From the NCBI GenBank assembly GCA_019096065.1, contig JAGUCH010000002.1, positions 4,724,501 to 4,788,500 on the forward strand: DNA of 64,000 nucleotides, in the 5' to 3' direction. The stretch comes from Paracyclopina nana (Eukaryota > Arthropoda > Copepoda > Cyclopoida > Cyclopettidae). The notes under the pieces are model-generated. The model was not told where the DNA came from. It ran no database searches and worked only from the letters and a program-made list of their open reading frames with translations. Positions 26,495 through 37,052 of the stretch are shown here, piece after piece. The position numbers and the translations under genes are program-made. Position 1 is the first letter of the stretch. Each line of letters begins with the position of its first letter.

Positions 26495-27586
26495 TTACAA
26501 AATAGTATCTTCGTAGAAATCTTGAGCAACCACGACTTTGGTAGTCTTGTGGTTGTTTTCTTTAAGAAAGTCCTGTGCTTCGAGCAGGAGGATTTTTGCT
26601 GTTTCGCCATCCTCAGAAACAGGTTTGTATCTAGGACTGAGATGAGTGAGACACAACTTTTTGGCTTTGACTTTAAGGGCAAATTCCGCAGCCATGTGAG
26701 GAGTAGAATGGCCATATTCTATAGCTTTCTCGCGCATGGATTCTTCCATGGTAGCTTCGTGGACAACGTAATTAGCATCAAGGCTAAAAGGGACAATTTC
26801 AGAGGTATCACAAGTGTCCCCAAGGACAACGACCTTTCGGCCTTTCTTCGGTTCTCCGATAACATCTTCGGGACGCACTACGGCCCCAGAACCAATGACT
26901 ACGACTTCCTCGCCCTTCTTGAGCCTTCCAAAATCAATCCCATTTACCACGCCAAGACTCCGGGCTTTCTCCACATCGAGTGCCCCAACTTGATCCTGCT
27001 CTTGAATAACAAATCCAAAACAAGGAATGCGGTGCATGATTGCAGCAGCCTTGACTTCGTACTTTTCATCTTTGAAGACAGGCCAGAAACGGGCCGAAGG
27101 GTTGGGCTTTTGACAAAGGATCTGATCATGGCTAGCCTCAAGTGGCTTTACAGTGTTGTCGTCATGGTCTACAGGCCAATCTTCCCATCCCTGAGGAAAC
27201 TGGTCCTTTTCAGGAATCAATTCGTGGACGTTGTACGCGTAACCCAAGGGAGACCTTGAGAGACTAAGGCATGTATTGATGTACTTTTTGAGGCCATGAG
27301 GACCGTAGACATCGACAACTTTTTGTTCGGCTATTTTCGGATCCAATCCATTGCCCAAGGTACAGAGAAGGCCAGGGAGACCAAAAAGATGATCTCCATG
27401 CAAGTGAGTGATGAATATTTTGGTGATTTTCCCGGGCTTCAATGTCGACTTTTGAAGCTGCACCTGAGTGCATTCTCCGCAATCAAAGATCCAAATTTGC
27501 CCATCGTCTAATTGCAAAGCTGTGCACGACACGTTTCTTGTTGGCGTTGGATAGCAGGACGCAGTTCCAATGCACACGACCTTCAT
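26495..27586 (-). CDS. ELAC1: Ribonuclease Z, short form (tRNA 3' processing)
   Basis: Single-exon minus-strand gene, 363 aa, the length of ELAC1. The metallo-beta-lactamase motif HLHGDH is at residues 61-66. Later metal ligands appear in AAAIMHRIPCFGF, VVLGDTCDT, the HEAT-type motif VVHEATM, and CLTHLSPRY. The N terminus MKVVCIGTASCYPTPTRNVS is the usual start. The enzyme cuts tRNA precursors 3' of the discriminator base. The short length excludes the double-domain ELAC2. It begins a minus-strand row with two YKT6 genes and a TMCO6-like gene. Retrogene origin is possible because no intron is present, but no 3' A-tract is evident. Confidence 0.95.
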   Translation of the reverse strand: MKVVCIGTASCYPTPTRNVSCTALQLDDGQIWIFDCGECTQVQLQKSTLKPGKITKIFITHLHGDHLFGLPGLLCTLGNGLDPKIAEQKVVDVYGPHGLKKYINTCLSLSRSPLGYAYNVHELIPEKDQFPQGWEDWPVDHDDNTVKPLEASHDQILCQKPNPSARFWPVFKDEKYEVKAAAIMHRIPCFGFVIQEQDQVGALDVEKARSLGVVNGIDFGRLKKGEEVVVIGSGAVVRPEDVIGEPKKGRKVVVLGDTCDTSEIVPFSLDANYVVHEATMEESMREKAIEYGHSTPHMAAEFALKVKAKKLCLTHLSPRYKPVSEDGETAKILLLEAQDFLKENNHKTTKVVVAQDFYEDTIL

Positions 27587-27831
27587 AACTGTCTGGAAAA
27601 AAACAGAAAAAGGAGAGTGTTACTATTGCATCAACATTGCTTGCTACAGTAAAGTGAGTGATGGCAATTTTATTGTTAAGCTCTAAATGCATATTGCGAT
27701 TGCTTTTTTCTATGACGCACTAGAAAACAAGTTCTTCTAAATTTAAAGGGCTTAAACGATAGCACGAGTCCACCAACAAAAAATAACCCCAACAATCGTC
27801 TAGAAGCATCGATTAAGTTCCAATTTGGAGA

Positions 27832-28484
27832 TCAATTAAGACTGGAGCAACAGCCTTGCTTTGGAACCGTTTTGTAAAACAGCTTGGAGCCTTCAGAAAG
27901 CTCTTCGGACTTGGCAACAAGGTCGTGAAGCTTTTCATCTCTCTCGAGGACAGCTTCAATGGACTGATGCAAGATGATCTTGGTGTCATCTATGTCCTTT
28001 TCTAACTTCATCATAGGATCTACGTTATACGGATCCTGGTACTTTTTCATGTAAACTTCGAGAGACCCCGTGAAGCCCGCCACTTCGGAACCCTTAGTCC
28101 ACTGCTCCCTTGGGACCTGCAATTGAATGGTTGGACGTGGGAAGGCTAAATAAAAATTTTCTGTTCAATTACTGTTAGAGTGAAATCTTCGAGAAACTTG
28201 GTGATCAAAGTGTGAGCGACACGATGGGGATACTCATGATCAGTGAGGCACACTCCAACAAGACAATCAGGTCGCACAAAGGCATGGCATTTGTATTCGC
28301 CCTCGGTGACAGAAGTGCGGTCACCTATTTGAGTTCGTTCCGTCACAATTTTCGCAGTAAAGTTCATAAACTCCTGCACAGAGCTCCTCTGGAAAAAGCT
28401 GAAACTGCTCAAGTCATGAGCCGCCTTCAAAGTATGAGGCGAGGGGTCACCTTTGTAAATTACGTGGAGAGCATAGATTTTCAT
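27832..28484 (-). CDS. YKT6: YKT6-like R-SNARE, copy 1
   Basis: Two exons on the minus strand, 28484-28173 and 28116-27832; 198 aa, the same length as human YKT6. The longin domain spans residues 1-140 (MKIYALHVIYKGDP, FQRSSVQEFMNF, CHAFVRPDCLVGVCLTD). The SNARE motif follows with the central Arg in VLERDEKL. The C terminus is GCCSSLN: the double Cys that is normally palmitoylated and farnesylated is present, but the second Cys is five, not four, residues from the end. YKT6 acts in ER-Golgi, vacuolar and autophagosome fusion. A second copy lies about 540 bp upstream on the same strand with the intron at the same place, so this is a tandem duplication. The two proteins are clearly diverged. 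Confidence 0.92.
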
Positions 28485-29027
28485 GATCTGCAAAAGAAAA
28501 TATGACAATAGGTTAGTACAGTTAGAAAATTGATTTGAAAGGTGAATATTGTTTCTCTTCCTTTTTTTTGGTACACGGGTTTTTCAGAATCACAGTGATT
28601 TTACAACGTGGCGGGAAATTGACAACTTTAGGCAACGATCAAAATACAGCACACAATCACCAACCTAATATAAACCGCACTGCCCACCAATATCGTTTGT
28701 GAACCATTTTTCTTTTTGGTTGCGAGCACGTGATTGTTCGCGCGAAGCGTTTTTTAGCAACTTTTGTTGCGATTTGTTGTGAAATCAAAAACGGACCGGA
28801 AACTAAAACAAAATTGCACGCAACCTTTTCACGGAACTTTTGCACCTAAAAAATTAATGGAAAAAATAAAAAAGCGGACTTAAAATAATGTTCATTAAAA
28901 AAAGAAAAAGACATATAAGTGTATGCACATGACTTTCACTCATTTTACAAATTCGGGCCAAAAATAGTTTTCTCCTGAAAAGGTATCCATTTATCACTCA
29001 GTGTTTCTCTTCTGATTTCATGTCAAT
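28485..29027. other. Spacer between the two YKT6 genes
   Basis: An AT-rich 543 bp region that should hold the promoter of copy 1 and the 3' end of copy 2. No motif, repeat or coding frame can be supported. Confidence 0.4.
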
Positions 29028-29685
29028 TTAGCTCCAGCTCGCACAACACGAATTGGTCTTCTTGGCAGTCTTATAAAATGTCTTGGACTGCAATGACAGT
29101 CCTTCCGATTTGGAGACAAGGTCATCCAATTTCTCGCCTCTTTGCAACACTGCTTCAATGGTGTTGTGCAGAACTATTTTGGTCTCATCAAGCTCATTCT
29201 GGACCTTCATCATCGGATCAGCTTCAACCGGATTCTGGTATTTCTTCAGGTAAGCTTCCAGTGCGTTGGCGTATGCAGTAGCTTCTTTGCCCTCAGGCCA
29301 TTGATGTCGGGGAATCTTAAACGAAAAGGATTTATAAATGGAGGAGCGAAAACACAACGTGCTCGATACTCACTTGATTGGTGAAATCCTCCAAGACTTT
29401 TGTAAGCATGTTGTGCGCGACACGAGTCGGATATTCATGGTCAGACAAGCAAACGCCCACGAGACTGTCAGACCTTACAAACACGTGACACATATACTCG
29501 GCTTCTTTGACAGATTGCCTTTCACCAATCTGCGTGCGCTCGGCAAGGATCTTTGCAGTAAACGTAATAAACTCTTGGACGGAGCCCCGTTGAAAGAAAC
29601 CAAATGAACTGAGGTCGTAACTTCCCTTGAGCACATGTGCGGCAGGGTCGCCCTTGTACAAAACGAGGATAGAAAAGAGCTTCAT
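29028..29685 (-). CDS. YKT6: YKT6-like R-SNARE, copy 2
   Basis: Exons 29685-29374 and 29315-29028; 199 aa. The longin domain ([26 protein letters not shown]) and SNARE motif ([25 protein letters not shown]) are closer to vertebrate YKT6 than copy 1. [14 protein letters not shown] ends the protein; the double Cys again sits one residue further from the C terminus than in a canonical CaaX box. The single intron is 58 bp and at the same position as in copy 1 (56 bp). This copy is the likelier keeper of the ancestral role. Confidence 0.94.
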
Positions 29686-29708
29686 AACTGAAAATTAAAG
29701 AAAGAAAA

Positions 29709-30881
29709 CTAGGTCAGTAATGGGGCGTAGGGGTCGATTTTCTGCACAGCTTGAACGGTATGATATTCTAGCCTGTCCATAATACTGAGTTCAACAAATT
29801 GTTCTTGGACCTCAACTGAGTCGTTGTTGATCATGTTGGAAAACCACCAGAGAGTCTCGCGACACAAATGAGTATAATTAGTGCCAAGGAGAGCCATCAA
29901 GATGGCAGCCAGGTCTGGGTGTCTGATGATTGTAAGACAAGCTTTTTCTGAGGCCACTGGACCACTGCACAGATTGGCAAGTAGCCTCACAATGGGTGTG
30001 ACAACTTTCACCAGAGGCCTTGAGTTAGACTTTTGAAATATCTCATAAGTGCAAGTGTCCAGGCAAGCATTGATCACAGAATCGTTGGCAAGGACTTGAT
30101 GCTGGTTGGGATCACAAGAGAGCAAGAAAAGAAGCCAGAACAGCTCTATTGGTGCTTTTTGAGCATCTTTCAGCAACATTTGAGAGCAGAGAGTGGTGAT
30201 GTCATGCAATTCGTCAATGGCAAAGTTTTCTTCGGCAACAAGCGCATGAAGCACGTGGTAGAGAGCATAGAGATTGGAAGCGAGCACTTTTTCGTCGGTC
30301 TTGTTCAAGTGTTGACACAGGCTCTTGATGCACTCTTGGTTCACAAGAACCTTTGTGACCCTGAACCCAGCCAAGGCCAAATTTCCAATAGCAACAGCTG
30401 CTGCTTCTGCCAACCTAGGTGAACTGCTGGATAGTAGAGTCACGAGATAAGGTCCGGTTGCCCTTGCAAGTTGCAATCCACATTTTTCACTAAGTGGGCC
30501 TAAATTGGCAACACAGTGAACAGCCAGTAGCTGACTTGATGCATCCCCATGGCCACCACTGAGAACATTGGACAAACAGTGAAGGTTATGGCTGGCATCT
30601 TGGCCACGGAAAAACTCGTCTGGATTGACTTCACCAGATGTGAGAGCCTTCTTGAGCCGCTCGAGCCACTTCACGTCAGCGAACTTGCTTTTCTTGAGGT
30701 GTGTCAAAATTGACTCCAGAGCGAGGTCTTCTTCAACGTCATCCTCCGCCCCGAATCTGCGTAGAGTCATGGCCTTAGTTTTTGCATCTGAGCGAGATTC
30801 CAAAGTCGTTTTCCGCATCAATTCGTGGACGTGGTCGAGGCCACTGTCAACGCCACGACGATCGAGGTCACGTGCAGCCAT
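29709..30881 (-). CDS. Armadillo-repeat protein, TMCO6-like
   Basis: Single exon, 390 aa from the ATG at 30881; it ends 23 bp before YKT6 copy 2 begins (29686). The N-terminal 60 residues are charged and Arg-rich (RRGVDSGLDHVHELMRKTTLESRS), reminiscent of an importin-beta-binding segment. About six ARM-like repeats follow, for example QLLAVHCVANLGPLSEKCG, LAEAAAVAIGNLALAG and ETLWWFSNMINNDSVEVQEQF. This layout matches TMCO6 and more distantly importin alpha, but it lacks the strongly conserved Trp-Asn ladder of a true importin alpha. Shorter than human TMCO6 (about 490 aa). The tight spacing with YKT6 copy 2 leaves little room for separate regulation. Family call is moderate. Confidence 0.7.
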   Translation of the reverse strand: MAARDLDRRGVDSGLDHVHELMRKTTLESRSDAKTKAMTLRRFGAEDDVEEDLALESILTHLKKSKFADVKWLERLKKALTSGEVNPDEFFRGQDASHNLHCLSNVLSGGHGDASSQLLAVHCVANLGPLSEKCGLQLARATGPYLVTLLSSSSPRLAEAAAVAIGNLALAGFRVTKVLVNQECIKSLCQHLNKTDEKVLASNLYALYHVLHALVAEENFAIDELHDITTLCSQMLLKDAQKAPIELFWLLFLLSCDPNQHQVLANDSVINACLDTCTYEIFQKSNSRPLVKVVTPIVRLLANLCSGPVASEKACLTIIRHPDLAAILMALLGTNYTHLCRETLWWFSNMINNDSVEVQEQFVELSIMDRLEYHTVQAVQKIDPYAPLLT

Positions 30882-31063
30882 AATAGTGGGACGCAAAATA
30901 CGTGAGTCACATGTGAGCCATGACGTCAGATGGCGCGTCCTTTCTTTTCCTTGGTATTTCGACGATGCACTGAAGAGGCCCGAATGCGTTTTTTAGCATG
31001 CATGAGTGAAGAAGTAAGACGATTTTTCAGACAGCAGGCTCAATTGCAGCAGCAGCTTTGACA
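30882..31063. other. Promoter region of the TMCO6-like gene
   Basis: Contains CACGTGAC at the start of the TMCO6-like coding region and a TGACGTCA near 30921, both common core or enhancer motifs. The last 8 bp (31056-31063) are the left target-site duplication of the element that follows. Confidence 0.4.
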
Positions 31064-31546
31064 TAGTGATGGAACGAGTTTCAGCTTGGCTTGAAAGCTT
31101 GAAGCTAAAACCCAGCTTGAGCTACATAAGCAAAAAGCTTGGGATCGCTCGAACCAAATTTTGAAAAGCTTGAAAAAGCTTGAAACCCAAAATATGCAAA
31201 GCTTGAAAAAGCTTGACACCAAATTTCAAAACTTTATCCATTTTTAATCAAAACAAAAAAAGGGCTGATTTTAAAATGAACAATTGCGTGAGGGAGTGAA
31301 GTACTTTTAAATCTAAGTTAAAGCTAATTCTGTCATTTATTGCGCTTTTGGGGTAATTTTGTCAAATCTGGTGACTAATCGCCATTTTTTATGTTAAAAT
31401 ACTAAAAAAGTGAAAAGCTTGAAAAAAGCTTGAAATGTAAAATTTGGAGCTTGATAATAATTTTCAAAAGCTTGGGATCGCTCGAACACTTTTCAAAAAG
31501 CTTGAAGCTTGATCAAGCTGAAAATTTCCGGCTCGTTCCATCACTA
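31064..31546. mobile_element. Non-autonomous hAT-like element with AAGCTTG arrays
   Basis: A 483 bp unit bounded by a perfect 15 bp terminal inverted repeat, TAGTGATGGAACGAG (31064-31078 and its complement at 31532-31546). It is flanked by a perfect 8 bp direct repeat CTTTGACA (31056-31063 and 31547-31554). An 8 bp duplication with TAGTGATGG-type ends is characteristic of the hAT superfamily. The interior has no transposase. It contains 11 occurrences of AAGCTTG and a longer direct repeat, GCTTGGGATCGCTCGAAC, at 31136 and 31470. Confidence 0.85.
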
Positions 31547-31554
31547 CTTTGACA

Positions 31555-32064
31555 TTTTTCTACAGAGCACTCAGAGCAGAGAAGGTGTGACAGATCGAAA
31601 ATGCTCGCGCCCTAGGAGAAGCAAATCACTTTCTCCTCGGAGTTTTCAGTCGTTTTTGATGGGGATCGTTTGCGCAGCTCTATTTTAACGAGGAAAAAAT
31701 GAATTAGAAAAAAACCACTTTTTCTTCTACCGTTCGAAAAAATACTCTCAGTTTCTTTCAGTATTTTCATTGTTCACCTATTCCGATACCGAGCTGTATT
31801 TCAAAGGGCATTTTTATAATTTCATATGGGAAAATTAAAATAGATTTATATTGGATCTCTTCCAATTAGGTTTGATATTTTCAATCAATTTATTTAGTTT
31901 CTTAAAAAATATTTTTGATGGAGGTATCTTTTCATTAGAGCAACTTTTTGCATTAGTTTTGATGGATCGGTTGAAACTTTCGAACAATCACACACCAGCG
32001 CGAATTGCAAATAGCCAAATATCAACATTGCAACTCGTGAGGAATTAGGCGAAAAATTGAAATA
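31555..32064. other. Intergenic region before ELP5
   Basis: AT-rich sequence without a recognisable gene. No TATA box in a convincing place before the ELP5 start. Confidence 0.4.
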
Positions 32065-32887
32065 ATGCCGTTGCCTATAGATTTATCTGAAAACCTTGGC
32101 AGTATCAATAAAATTATAATCGTAGAAGATGCTGGAACTTCAGTTGGCAAAGGGCTCATTTTGGCCAAATTTCTCCTTCATCAATTTCGTAAATCAGACT
32201 TTGAAGAAGTGATCGTGGCAAATGAAGTAACTTGGCAGTTTGAAAAACAAATTGAAGTGAATGATGTCAAGGACATTTCAAAGTTAATCCTCCAACATAA
32301 TTCATGTCCAAAGGCTGTTGTGATGATTTCACTGACGGCTCTTCTTTTTGAGAATAGTTTGCGGGACGTGACTCAATTACTACGTAAGTATCCTCAAATT
32401 AGCCAAATTAGTTGTATATTATGCTCATTCTACTGCAGATTTAATGCGGAATCAAACATGTGCTGTGATTGGCGTCATTCATGGGGATTGCCACGCTGCG
32501 AGCGACATTGCAATTTTGAAAAACAAGAGTGATCTGTGGCTGAAGGTTGTTAATTCAGATTTTAAGAGGACCACGCTCATTAAAACACATCCAAGAGGGA
32601 AAATTGAACAAAGCTTCTATGACCTAAAAGTGACCGGCAATGAGCTACACGCAGCCAACGTTTCCAAGTCAACTGAAAAAGCTTCAGTATCTTCTGCTGA
32701 TGCATCTGAGGAAGTCTTGCCTCAATCATCGTTCAATTTGACTCTATCACAAAAAGAAAAGGATGATCGCAGCAATCTTGAGCTTCCTTTTTGGAAGGAC
32801 AGTCAAAAAGAGTCCAAAATCGAGTATATTCCCGATGAAAATGATGACTGGGATGACGAGGATCCAGATGAAGATCTTGACTTTTAA
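32065..32887 (+). CDS. ELP5: Elongator complex protein 5
   Basis: Exons 32065-32383 and 32439-32887 with a 55 bp intron; 255 aa. The N-terminal two thirds fit the RecA-like fold of the Elp456 ring without Walker motifs. The best identifier is the C terminus: SSFNLTLSQKEKDDRSNLELPF, then a linker and the acidic tail DDWDDEDPDEDLDF, which is typical of ELP5. Elp4, Elp5 and Elp6 form a hexameric ring in Elongator, needed for wobble-uridine modification of tRNA. ELP6 is excluded by the acidic tail. Sequence divergence is high, so the call rests mainly on the C-terminal motif. Confidence 0.85.
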
Positions 32888-33100
32888 GCGCATCAAATTT
32901 ATGAAAAATTCATATGACGCAAGAACGTTTCAAGATCACAAGATAGCTTATGGTGACTGAAGCTCTGCGGAAAGTTTAGGAAGGAGAGTCAAAGTAAGTT
33001 TAGCTTTCCCTTTCCCCATTGTCTGTGCTCACATTTAAAATATTTTTAAAAACGGTAGAGTTCTTTGATATGAGATACTACTTCAATCACATTGCCATAC

Positions 33101-34162
33101 ATGTATTTGTTGCTTTTGCCCTTGGTGACATGCGCTGTGGAGGCCATGTTCTTGGGTGACATAGTTTTTCGTAACGGTATGATTATCACCATAAAAGTTA
33201 CACAACGCTTACATCACTTTTGTGCAATGTAGAACCAGGACTGCTTTCCAAGTGGGTTTGTTTTGTTACCCGTTACAACAAAACTTACCCTCTTAAAACG
33301 TGCATTGTCGTTCATGCAAAGTTTGTATTATCAGCTGGTAATTTTAACTTCTCCTCAAAGCAAGTCCGTTTCCATGTCCTTTTTTACGATTATACATTAA
33401 TTCAATGAACTTGCTAGATAGCTGCCGGTGTGGTCAGCCTCCACGAAACTCGTTACTTGCAAAGGAGAGCTGTATCCGAGATTTTCACCTATAACGCTGT
33501 TCCAAACGTCATCCAGCTTCACCTTATCATGCTTGATGAGCCGCTAAGGCTCAATAACTTTGTTGGAAAAGCCGCCTTTTACACTGAACCAGCATCAGTT
33601 CGCAGTATGTTGCTCCTAAAGTTTCCTCGCTAATATTAAGAGCCTTTCACAGACCATGAAATGTGTTGGTTTTACGGATGGGGCAGCTACACGAACAACA
33701 GCCTCGCATCACAGTTCCTTTTGAAGGCTCCCTACTTCGTATTTAAAGATGCCGAGTTTTGCCCAATGAGAAGCACACGCTTATTTTGCGCTGGCTTCTC
33801 TGAGAATCCTCCATGCAATGTTTTTTAACTTAATTAATTTACTCATACTAGAACGACAGATTATGAGTGTCCTTTTTAAGGTCGACATTGGAGGGCCGTT
33901 GATCTGCAAATACCGAGATGGAAATAACAATCCTCTCTCGTATTTTAACGCTGTTGCTGGCATCCTTTTTCGCATTCGGCAGAATTGCGAAAATCCATTG
34001 GAAATGTTTGCACCGAGCGTATTTTACAACTTGCAGTCATTCCGTCAATGGATGATGACAACCATACGCATACAAACAACTCGATCAAATGCATCTTGGA
34101 CGCATAATTTTACATTGATGTTATCTACATGTGTTGCCATTACACTTAGAGTTCTAATTTAG
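33101..34162 (+). CDS. Secreted S1-family serine protease homologue, catalytically dead
   Basis: Five short exons give one phase-consistent frame: 33101-33176, 33233-33363, 33418-33604, 33653-33819 and 33881-34162, 280 aa. The start MYLLLLPLVTCAVEA is a good signal peptide. The trypsin fold is clear from CWFYGWG, FCAGFSENPPC and the substrate-pocket GGPLIC. All three catalytic positions are replaced: TAAHC reads SAGNF, the Asp block reads NVIQLHLIML, and GDSGGP reads VDIGGP. The C terminus adds about 25 residues ending in a hydrophobic run after SNAS, resembling a GPI-anchor signal. Serine protease homologues often act as cofactors or decoys in immune cascades; the role here is unknown. Donor of exon 2 (CAA|GTCCGT) is weak but fits the alignment. 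Confidence 0.78.
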
Positions 34163-36274
34163 GTTCAAAAGCATTTTCAACTCGCTGTTGTGGCGGGCCA
34201 ATCTCCGATTATTGTCGGCTAGTGCAGCACGTTCAGTGAGTGAGTCGTTATAGGCTTTTAGAGCAGCTCTGAGCCTGAGACGATCCTCTGACTTGAACTG
34301 ATCCAGCCTTGATTGGACCAAAGACCACTCGTTGATTGTTGCCAGACTAGTTTTACCGTCCTCGGTACGGATTGTAGAGGAGCCAGGATAGCCCGCTTTG
34401 GATCCTTTGTCACAGGACAAGGATTGAGATCCCGTGACGGCCATTTGCTCTTTTTCCCTTTTTCTAGCGTCAATTTGGCTCCGGAGCACCTTCAGGATGC
34501 TGTCAATGGCCTTCGAGGGATTTTTCTCATGTTTTCGCACAACATTGAAAACTGCTTTTTCGCCTTGCAGTCCTATGGCAGTTAAAATGGAATCGAGCTT
34601 GAACAAATTTCTCTCATCTTCGGTAATGTCCTCCACCAGCAAAGACAAGTTGTCTTCCACGAGGAAATTGGCCTCGTGAACCAATGACGAGAGCATGGCT
34701 TTCAAAGCTTCGTCCGTTTCATTTCCCTCGGAGGGCGAATCAGACGAGATGTCTGTGTGCTCAGACAAGTGTCTGGAGCGAGTGCTCGTTGTCCGATTTG
34801 CTGGTTGGTCCTCTTGCAGGGCTGATAGCTCTTTGAGCAGGCACTCATCAAACACCTCGAGCCTCCTAGAAGAGCCATTTGTCATGCTATGACATTGCAA
34901 CAACGTTTGTATTATTACCTTGGATGCTTCGTCATGTAAAGCATTTGCAGTTTGTAGTCGGTGTCAACTATGCGTTCAATGTCTCTTTGAACCTCGTCCC
35001 TGACCATGGCAGCAATGTCGGCTTTTTTGCGGCTCGTGTAAGCAGAGTAGGTTTTCTTTTTGCTGTACAACTTGTCCAGTTGTTGTCTGATGTTGGCAAT
35101 GTTTTCGTGAAGGTGGGCCTCCTCTTTGGCAATGTGTGAGTTGGTCGCCCTCACTTTCCTCCGTAGTTTATTGATGGTGTCTTGCAGCACCGTGATTTTG
35201 CGCTTTTGCTCCGACTTGACCAGAACAATTTCCTCCTCGTGCTTGCGCAGCACGTGAATTTCGTAGTCGAGCCTCTCCTCGTTCATTTGATGCACAGCAT
35301 CCAAAAGCTGGATTTGGTCCGACAGAGAAGCAATGTACTCCTCCATTTTATGCTTCATGTCAATGAACGCTTCCGAGTCGACCAAAATGATGTCGTCCAA
35401 TTCCTCCTCTTGGTCCTTGAGCGTTTTAATCCTCTCCTCCATTTGGTCTTGTGCAGTGCGATTTATGGCCTCCAGTTTGACTGTCCAGCCTCGGTCATTT
35501 CTCTTCAGGTTATCGCTCTTCTGGGAGTTGTAGGCCTTCCACAAGCAGTCCCTTTCGGACCTGACTAGGCCCTCCAGGGCCTGGATCTGGGCTTCCATCC
35601 TGGAAGCCAGGACTGATGTGTTTTCGTGGTACTCTTCAATCAAAGTCTTGTACTGGTTGTCCGAATCTTTGATTTCAGCCTCCAGAATGGCGATCAAATC
35701 GTTGCGCTTTTGGAGCAAATCATTGCAGGCTTGCTTTTGCTTCATGATCTTCTGGTACAGATCCATGGGTGCTCTCTTTTGCACGATCGGTCCAGGCCAG
35801 GATTTGTTAATTTTCTCCACTTCCGCGTTAGCCTCGGCATTCTCTTTGGCCAAGAGCTTGGCGATAGTTTCGGATCGATTGTCATGTCGATGGCTAAAAA
35901 TAGCAGAATAATTTGAGAATACTTTGCTTGATATTCGCGAATACATTTTTGCGCACGTACCGATGCTGGACTTGGAGATGATCTGCTGCCAAGCGGACAT
36001 TTGTGACCAATTCTGAGCCATTGTCGAGGACATTTTCAATCAAATCCCTGCTCGCATCACACTGAGCTTCCACAGGAAAAGTGTCGCCAGTCTGAGTGCT
36101 GTGGTAGCCAAAGATGTGCTTCACTTGAATCATCTTCTTGATCTTTCTGGCTGCGTCGATTCTATTCTTGATTCGAGACCTGCGCGCTGAAATTCGCTGA
36201 TCAGCCTGGTCATGGTCAACATCCCATAAAGTACTTTCGGTAGAGGCATTTTGAGGATTCTTCGCGGAAGCCAT
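34154..36274 (-). CDS. DRC1: Dynein regulatory complex protein 1
   Basis: Minus-strand exons 36274-35961, 35893-34919 and 34865-34154; about 666 aa. The N-terminal part has RISARRSRIKNRIDA and the GSELVTNVRLAADHL block that mark DRC1. A long coiled coil fills the middle, with EKINKSWPGPIVQKRAP and EEIVLVKSEQKRKITVLQDTI. The C terminus LTERAALADNNRRLARHNSELKML matches the DRC1 tail. DRC1 is a core subunit of the nexin link that coordinates dynein arms in motile cilia. For the second intron the acceptor CTTCTAG (53 bp intron) is preferred over an upstream one that would leave 32 bp. The stop codon overlaps the 3' end of the protease-homologue frame on the other strand. Confidence 0.9.
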
Positions 36275-37052
36275 TTCCGAATCAATAGGATTCCCTAACT
36301 GAGTTTAATCGATTCGAATATCAATCCTGAGGGCTTTTCAGTGTCCCAGGTACAGTTGAACATTTTGCTTGATCATTATGGATCAAACTTAATAGTATAT
36401 TGTTATATATGGCCACAATTGGACAACTTAATCTCGATTTGTACATGTGTAGTAATTGGCAAACAGGATGAGATTGTATTTGGGCTTATTTTCACCTGCT
36501 CGAACAGATATTTCTATTTATTCGCCATACATGCATGTATACTATCGTTCAATCAATTTTTAATGCCTGGTGTGCCTTAACTTTTTGAAAACGCTTTAAT
36601 TTATTTAAAAAACCTTAATAATGCGTTTCATAGCTGCCATGAAAAATCATGTTGAAAATTACTGACTGCATCGGATTAATTTAAAAAATGGTAACGAATT
36701 AAATTACACAGTTTCTAGTTAATGCAGAACACGCTGTATTTAATTTAATTAGCAAGAATGTTGAATAAGTTCTAAACTTAAAGAGCTACTGTCGACATTA
36801 TCTCCTTATATAAGAAGTTGTTGCAGTTTTTGGGTTGGAGAATAGTGTCTCTGAGCCAGCCTGATTTTCTACCCAACAAGAGCAGATCTAACTCCAAACC
36901 TTGCACATGGACAACAACATCCGAACAGCAGCTGCTGATTCGTCCATAGCTGCCTGTGTTGTGCTGCAGTAGTACATAGGCTACCAAGATGACAATCTAG
37001 AACAGGTTTTGTGTCTCTCCATTTTGGTTGTTGCTCTTCTTTCCCATGCACA
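36275..37052. other. Intergenic region before FAH
   Basis: Low-GC sequence between divergent DRC1 and FAH. Short frames only. No repeat shared with the rest of the window and no clear promoter motif were seen. Confidence 0.4.

Noticed and set aside
26276..27259. 327-codon frame on the plus strand
   Set aside because: It is antisense to ELAC1, which has full catalytic motifs on the minus strand; the plus-strand translation has no family features.
34887..34918. A 32 bp intron in DRC1 using the acceptor at 34887
   Set aside because: The next acceptor (CTTCTAG) gives a 53 bp intron like others in the window, keeps the frame and has a better pyrimidine tract.
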